A stretch of DNA of 64,000 nt from positions 1-64,000 of the forward strand of contig NZ_JANLCJ010000007.1 in NCBI RefSeq assembly GCF_024979295.1, given 5' to 3'. Numbering within the stretch: the first letter of the stretch is position 1; each line of letters opens with the position of its first letter. Positions 62,160 through 64,000 of this stretch are shown piece by piece. Origin of the DNA: Herbiconiux daphne. Lineage in GTDB: Bacteria > Actinomycetota > Actinomycetes > Actinomycetales > Microbacteriaceae. The notes under the pieces are model-generated. The model worked only from the letters and a program-made list of their open reading frames with translations. It was not told the origin of the DNA and ran no database searches. Both the position numbers and the translations under genes were made by a program.

Positions 62160-63634
62160 CCGCGCTCGAGCTCGAGCACCTTCGCGGTGCTCTCGATCGC
62201 CTTCTCGGCCTGACGCTTGTTCTCATTGAGCTTGGTGCCGAACGACGGAATGAGCTTGCCCAGCTTCTTCTCCCACTCGGGGTACTGCTGCGGGAAGCAG
62301 CGCTTCACGAGGTCGATCATGATCGGCACAGCGGTCGAAGCTCCGGGCGAGGCGCCCAGCAGGCCGGCGATGCTGCCGTCGGCCGCGGTGATGACCTCGG
62401 TGCCGAACTGCAGCACTCCCCCGCGCTTGGGGTCTTTCTTCATCACCTGCACGCGCTGACCGGCGGTGATGAGATACCAGTCCTCAGCCTTGGCCGTGGG
62501 CATGAACTCCTGCAGCGCCTCGAGCTTCTTCTTCTTGCTCGCCAGCAGTTCGCCGATGAGGTACTTCATCAGGTCGACGTTGTCGCGGGCCACCGCGAGC
62601 ATGGGGCCGATGTTGTGAAGACGAATGGATGCCGGCAGGTCGAGCCAGCTGCTCGACTTCAAGAACTTGGGGCTGAAGCCGGCATACGGCCCGAACAGCA
62701 GCGACGCTTGGCCGTCGACGACCCGGGTGTCGAGGTGAGGCACCGACATCGGCGGTGCGCCGACGGCGGCTTTGCCGTAGACCTTGGCCTGGTGCTGGGC
62801 GACCACGGCCGGGTTGTCGGTGCGAAAGAACTGCCCGCTGATCGGAAACCCGCCGAAGCCCTTGATCTCGGGGATGTGCGCCTTCTGCAGCAGCGGCAGC
62901 GCGTGGCCGCCGGCGCCGACGAACACGAATTTGGCGTTGTAGGTGTGGGGGGTGTTGCCCACCCGGTCGCGGGTCACGACGTTCCACGACCCGTCTTTCT
63001 GCTTCTTGAGCTTCTTCACTTCGCTCTCGGTGTGCAGCTCGGCGCCGTTGGCCACGAGGTAGTCGATCAGCTGGTGCGTGAGCGAACCGAAGTCGACGTC
63101 GGTGCCGGTCTCGATGCGGGTGGCCGCGATCTTCTCGCCTTTCTGGCGCTGGCGCATCAGAAGCGGAGCCCACTTGTAGATGACCTTCGGATCGTCGCTG
63201 AACTCGATGCCTTCGAAGAGCGGCTCGTTCTTCAGCAGCTCGTAGCGTCGGCGCAGATAGTCGACGTTGTCTTCACCGCGCACGAACGTCATGTGCGGCG
63301 TCGGGTTGATGAACGACGTCGGGTCGGGCAGCACGCCCTCTTTCACGAGCGACGACCAGAACTGCCGGCTCACCTGGAACTGCTCGTTGATGTTCACCGC
63401 GCGCGAGGTCTCGAGCGACCCGTCGGGCGCCTCGGGCATGTAGTTGAGCTCGGCCAGAGCGGCGTGGCCGGTGCCGGCGTTGTTCCATGGGTTCGAGCTC
63501 TCTTGCCCCACTTCGCTCAGCTGCTCGAAGATCAGGATCGACCAGTCGGGCTGGAGCTGCTTGATCATGGTGCCGAGGGTGGCACTCATGATGCCTCCAC
63601 CGATCAGGACGACGTCGACGCTCTTTGTGCTCAC
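62156..63634 (-). CDS. mqo: Malate:quinone oxidoreductase
   Basis: 492 residues, standard length. Membrane-associated FAD enzyme that oxidises malate and reduces the quinone pool, feeding the TCA cycle. FAD motif VVLIGGGIMSATLGTMIKQL, SSNPWNNAGTGHAALAELNY, FVFVGAGGHALPLLQKA and GLLGASPGASTAVPIMIDLV are intact. The start is GTG 63634. A TACACT -10-like box ends 7 nt upstream, so the mRNA is probably leaderless. A terminator and a palindrome lie upstream. Confidence 0.94.
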   Translation of the reverse strand: MSTKSVDVVLIGGGIMSATLGTMIKQLQPDWSILIFEQLSEVGQESSNPWNNAGTGHAALAELNYMPEAPDGSLETSRAVNINEQFQVSRQFWSSLVKEGVLPDPTSFINPTPHMTFVRGEDNVDYLRRRYELLKNEPLFEGIEFSDDPKVIYKWAPLLMRQRQKGEKIAATRIETGTDVDFGSLTHQLIDYLVANGAELHTESEVKKLKKQKDGSWNVVTRDRVGNTPHTYNAKFVFVGAGGHALPLLQKAHIPEIKGFGGFPISGQFFRTDNPAVVAQHQAKVYGKAAVGAPPMSVPHLDTRVVDGQASLLFGPYAGFSPKFLKSSSWLDLPASIRLHNIGPMLAVARDNVDLMKYLIGELLASKKKKLEALQEFMPTAKAEDWYLITAGQRVQVMKKDPKRGGVLQFGTEVITAADGSIAGLLGASPGASTAVPIMIDLVKRCFPQQYPEWEKKLGKLIPSFGTKLNENKRQAEKAIESTAKVLELERG

Positions 63635-63640
63635 ACCGAG

Positions 63641-63663
63641 AGTGTACGCCGCTTGTATACAAG
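63641..63663 (-). promoter_or_regulatory. Promoter and palindrome before mqo
   Basis: TACACT (63646-63641 on minus) is spaced for a start at the GTG of mqo. CTTGTATACAAG (63652-63663) is a perfect 12-bp palindrome just upstream, of the kind bound by GntR-type regulators. Confidence 0.6.
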
Positions 63664-63699
63664 CTCAGTGCACCCGAGCCGAACTCCCCTTAAACACCA

Positions 63700-63725
63700 G
63701 GGCCCTCGCCTTGCGGCGAGGGCCC
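63700..63725 (-). terminator. Hairpin terminator of the LPNTG protein gene
   Basis: An 11-bp stem GGGCCCTCGCC/GGCGAGGGCCC (63700-63710 with 63715-63725) lies 30 bp after the stop codon of the surface-protein gene. On the minus strand no long T-run follows. Confidence 0.8.
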
Positions 63726-63755
63726 GAGTATTCGGGTATGGGAGTTTTGCTGGTG

Positions 63756-64000
63756 TTAGTTGGTGGCCTTCTGGCGGCGAACGATCGTGAGAACGATCAC
63801 GAACGCTGCACCGAGGGCGAGAAGTCCGCCACCGGCCCAGATGCCGAGAGTCGGGTCCATGGCACCCGTGTTGGGCAGGCCACCGGTCGCGCCGGAGCCC
63901 GATCCACCTGCGGCCGAGCTGGAGACCGCGGTGATGGTCGACTGGCCGATGGCACCCGAGGTGAGACCGGTCGCGGTCAGCGTGTAGCTGCCGGAGGCGT
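63756..64000 (-). CDS. LPXTG-type surface protein, C-terminal end only
   Basis: The last 81 codons of a gene that runs off the right edge. It has a secretion/anchor end typical of sortase substrates: LPNTG, then a hydrophobic helix LGIWAGGGLLALGAAFVIVL and a basic tail RRQKATN. Before it lies a beta-rich Gly/Ser/Thr stretch (GSYTLTATGLTSGAIGQSTI). Sortase should attach it to the cell wall. The main body is outside the window. Confidence 0.88.
   Translation of the reverse strand, partial: ASGSYTLTATGLTSGAIGQSTITAVSSSAAGGSGSGATGGLPNTGAMDPTLGIWAGGGLLALGAAFVIVLTIVRRQKATN

Overview
The window comes from a high-GC actinobacterium, most likely a member of the Microbacteriaceae. The evidence is the GC-rich third codon positions, many GTG and some TTG starts, a Tad-pilus locus beside topA, a 6C RNA, a Rv2578c-type radical SAM gene, and a very frequent octamer CGGATGCC/GGCATCCG. 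Genes are packed in short operons joined by 4-base ATGA overlaps. The species cannot be fixed from sequence alone.

Left part (1-16.8 kb): the 3' part of a peptidase-like/class III aminotransferase fusion carrying an 18-bp repeat array, a succinate-semialdehyde dehydrogenase, a nicotinamidase, a D,D-carboxypeptidase, an esterase, an oxidoreductase, tRNA-Thr and a TetR regulator. A minus-strand housekeeping run follows: topA, tmk, holB and a secreted peptidase. Right of topA lies a Tad (Flp-type) pilus locus: TadA, a TadB-TadC fusion, a DUF4244 pilin-like gene, TadE and a second TadE-like gene.

At 16891-23317 a 6.4-kb integrative element has split the pilin-like gene. It carries a large serine integrase, an iteron-like region with a 21-bp inverted repeat, a DUF3631 helicase-like gene and small unknown genes, but no recognisable capsid, tail or terminase gene. 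Both junctions share GCGA, and joining the flanks over that core restores a 79-codon reading frame. The integrase and a second element gene each carry an apparent frameshift, so the element may be stranded or the assembly may contain errors.

Middle (25-45 kb): a giant patatin-like membrane protein, a 6C RNA, acetyl-CoA synthetase, a RidA/DUF4177 pair, a PASTA class A penicillin-binding protein with a metallophosphoesterase, tRNA-Pro, thymidine kinase, a radical SAM gene behind a LexA-like box, an ABC-F ATPase with a leader peptide and a hairpin over its ribosome site, and a ThiF-like plus LuxI/FeeM-like pair facing a TetR gene across a palindrome.

Right part (46-64 kb): a histidine kinase paired with a second membrane protein, a VanZ-like gene, and a degraded stretch (about 49.7-54 kb) with truncated LuxR, membrane and sigma/secreted-protein genes. 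A Dpp/Opp-type ABC transporter operon follows with a base-paired 5' leader. It ends in two tandem paralogues that each look like a toxin domain fused to its antitoxin domain. The window closes with an acyltransferase-like membrane protein, malate:quinone oxidoreductase and the 3' end of an LPNTG surface protein.
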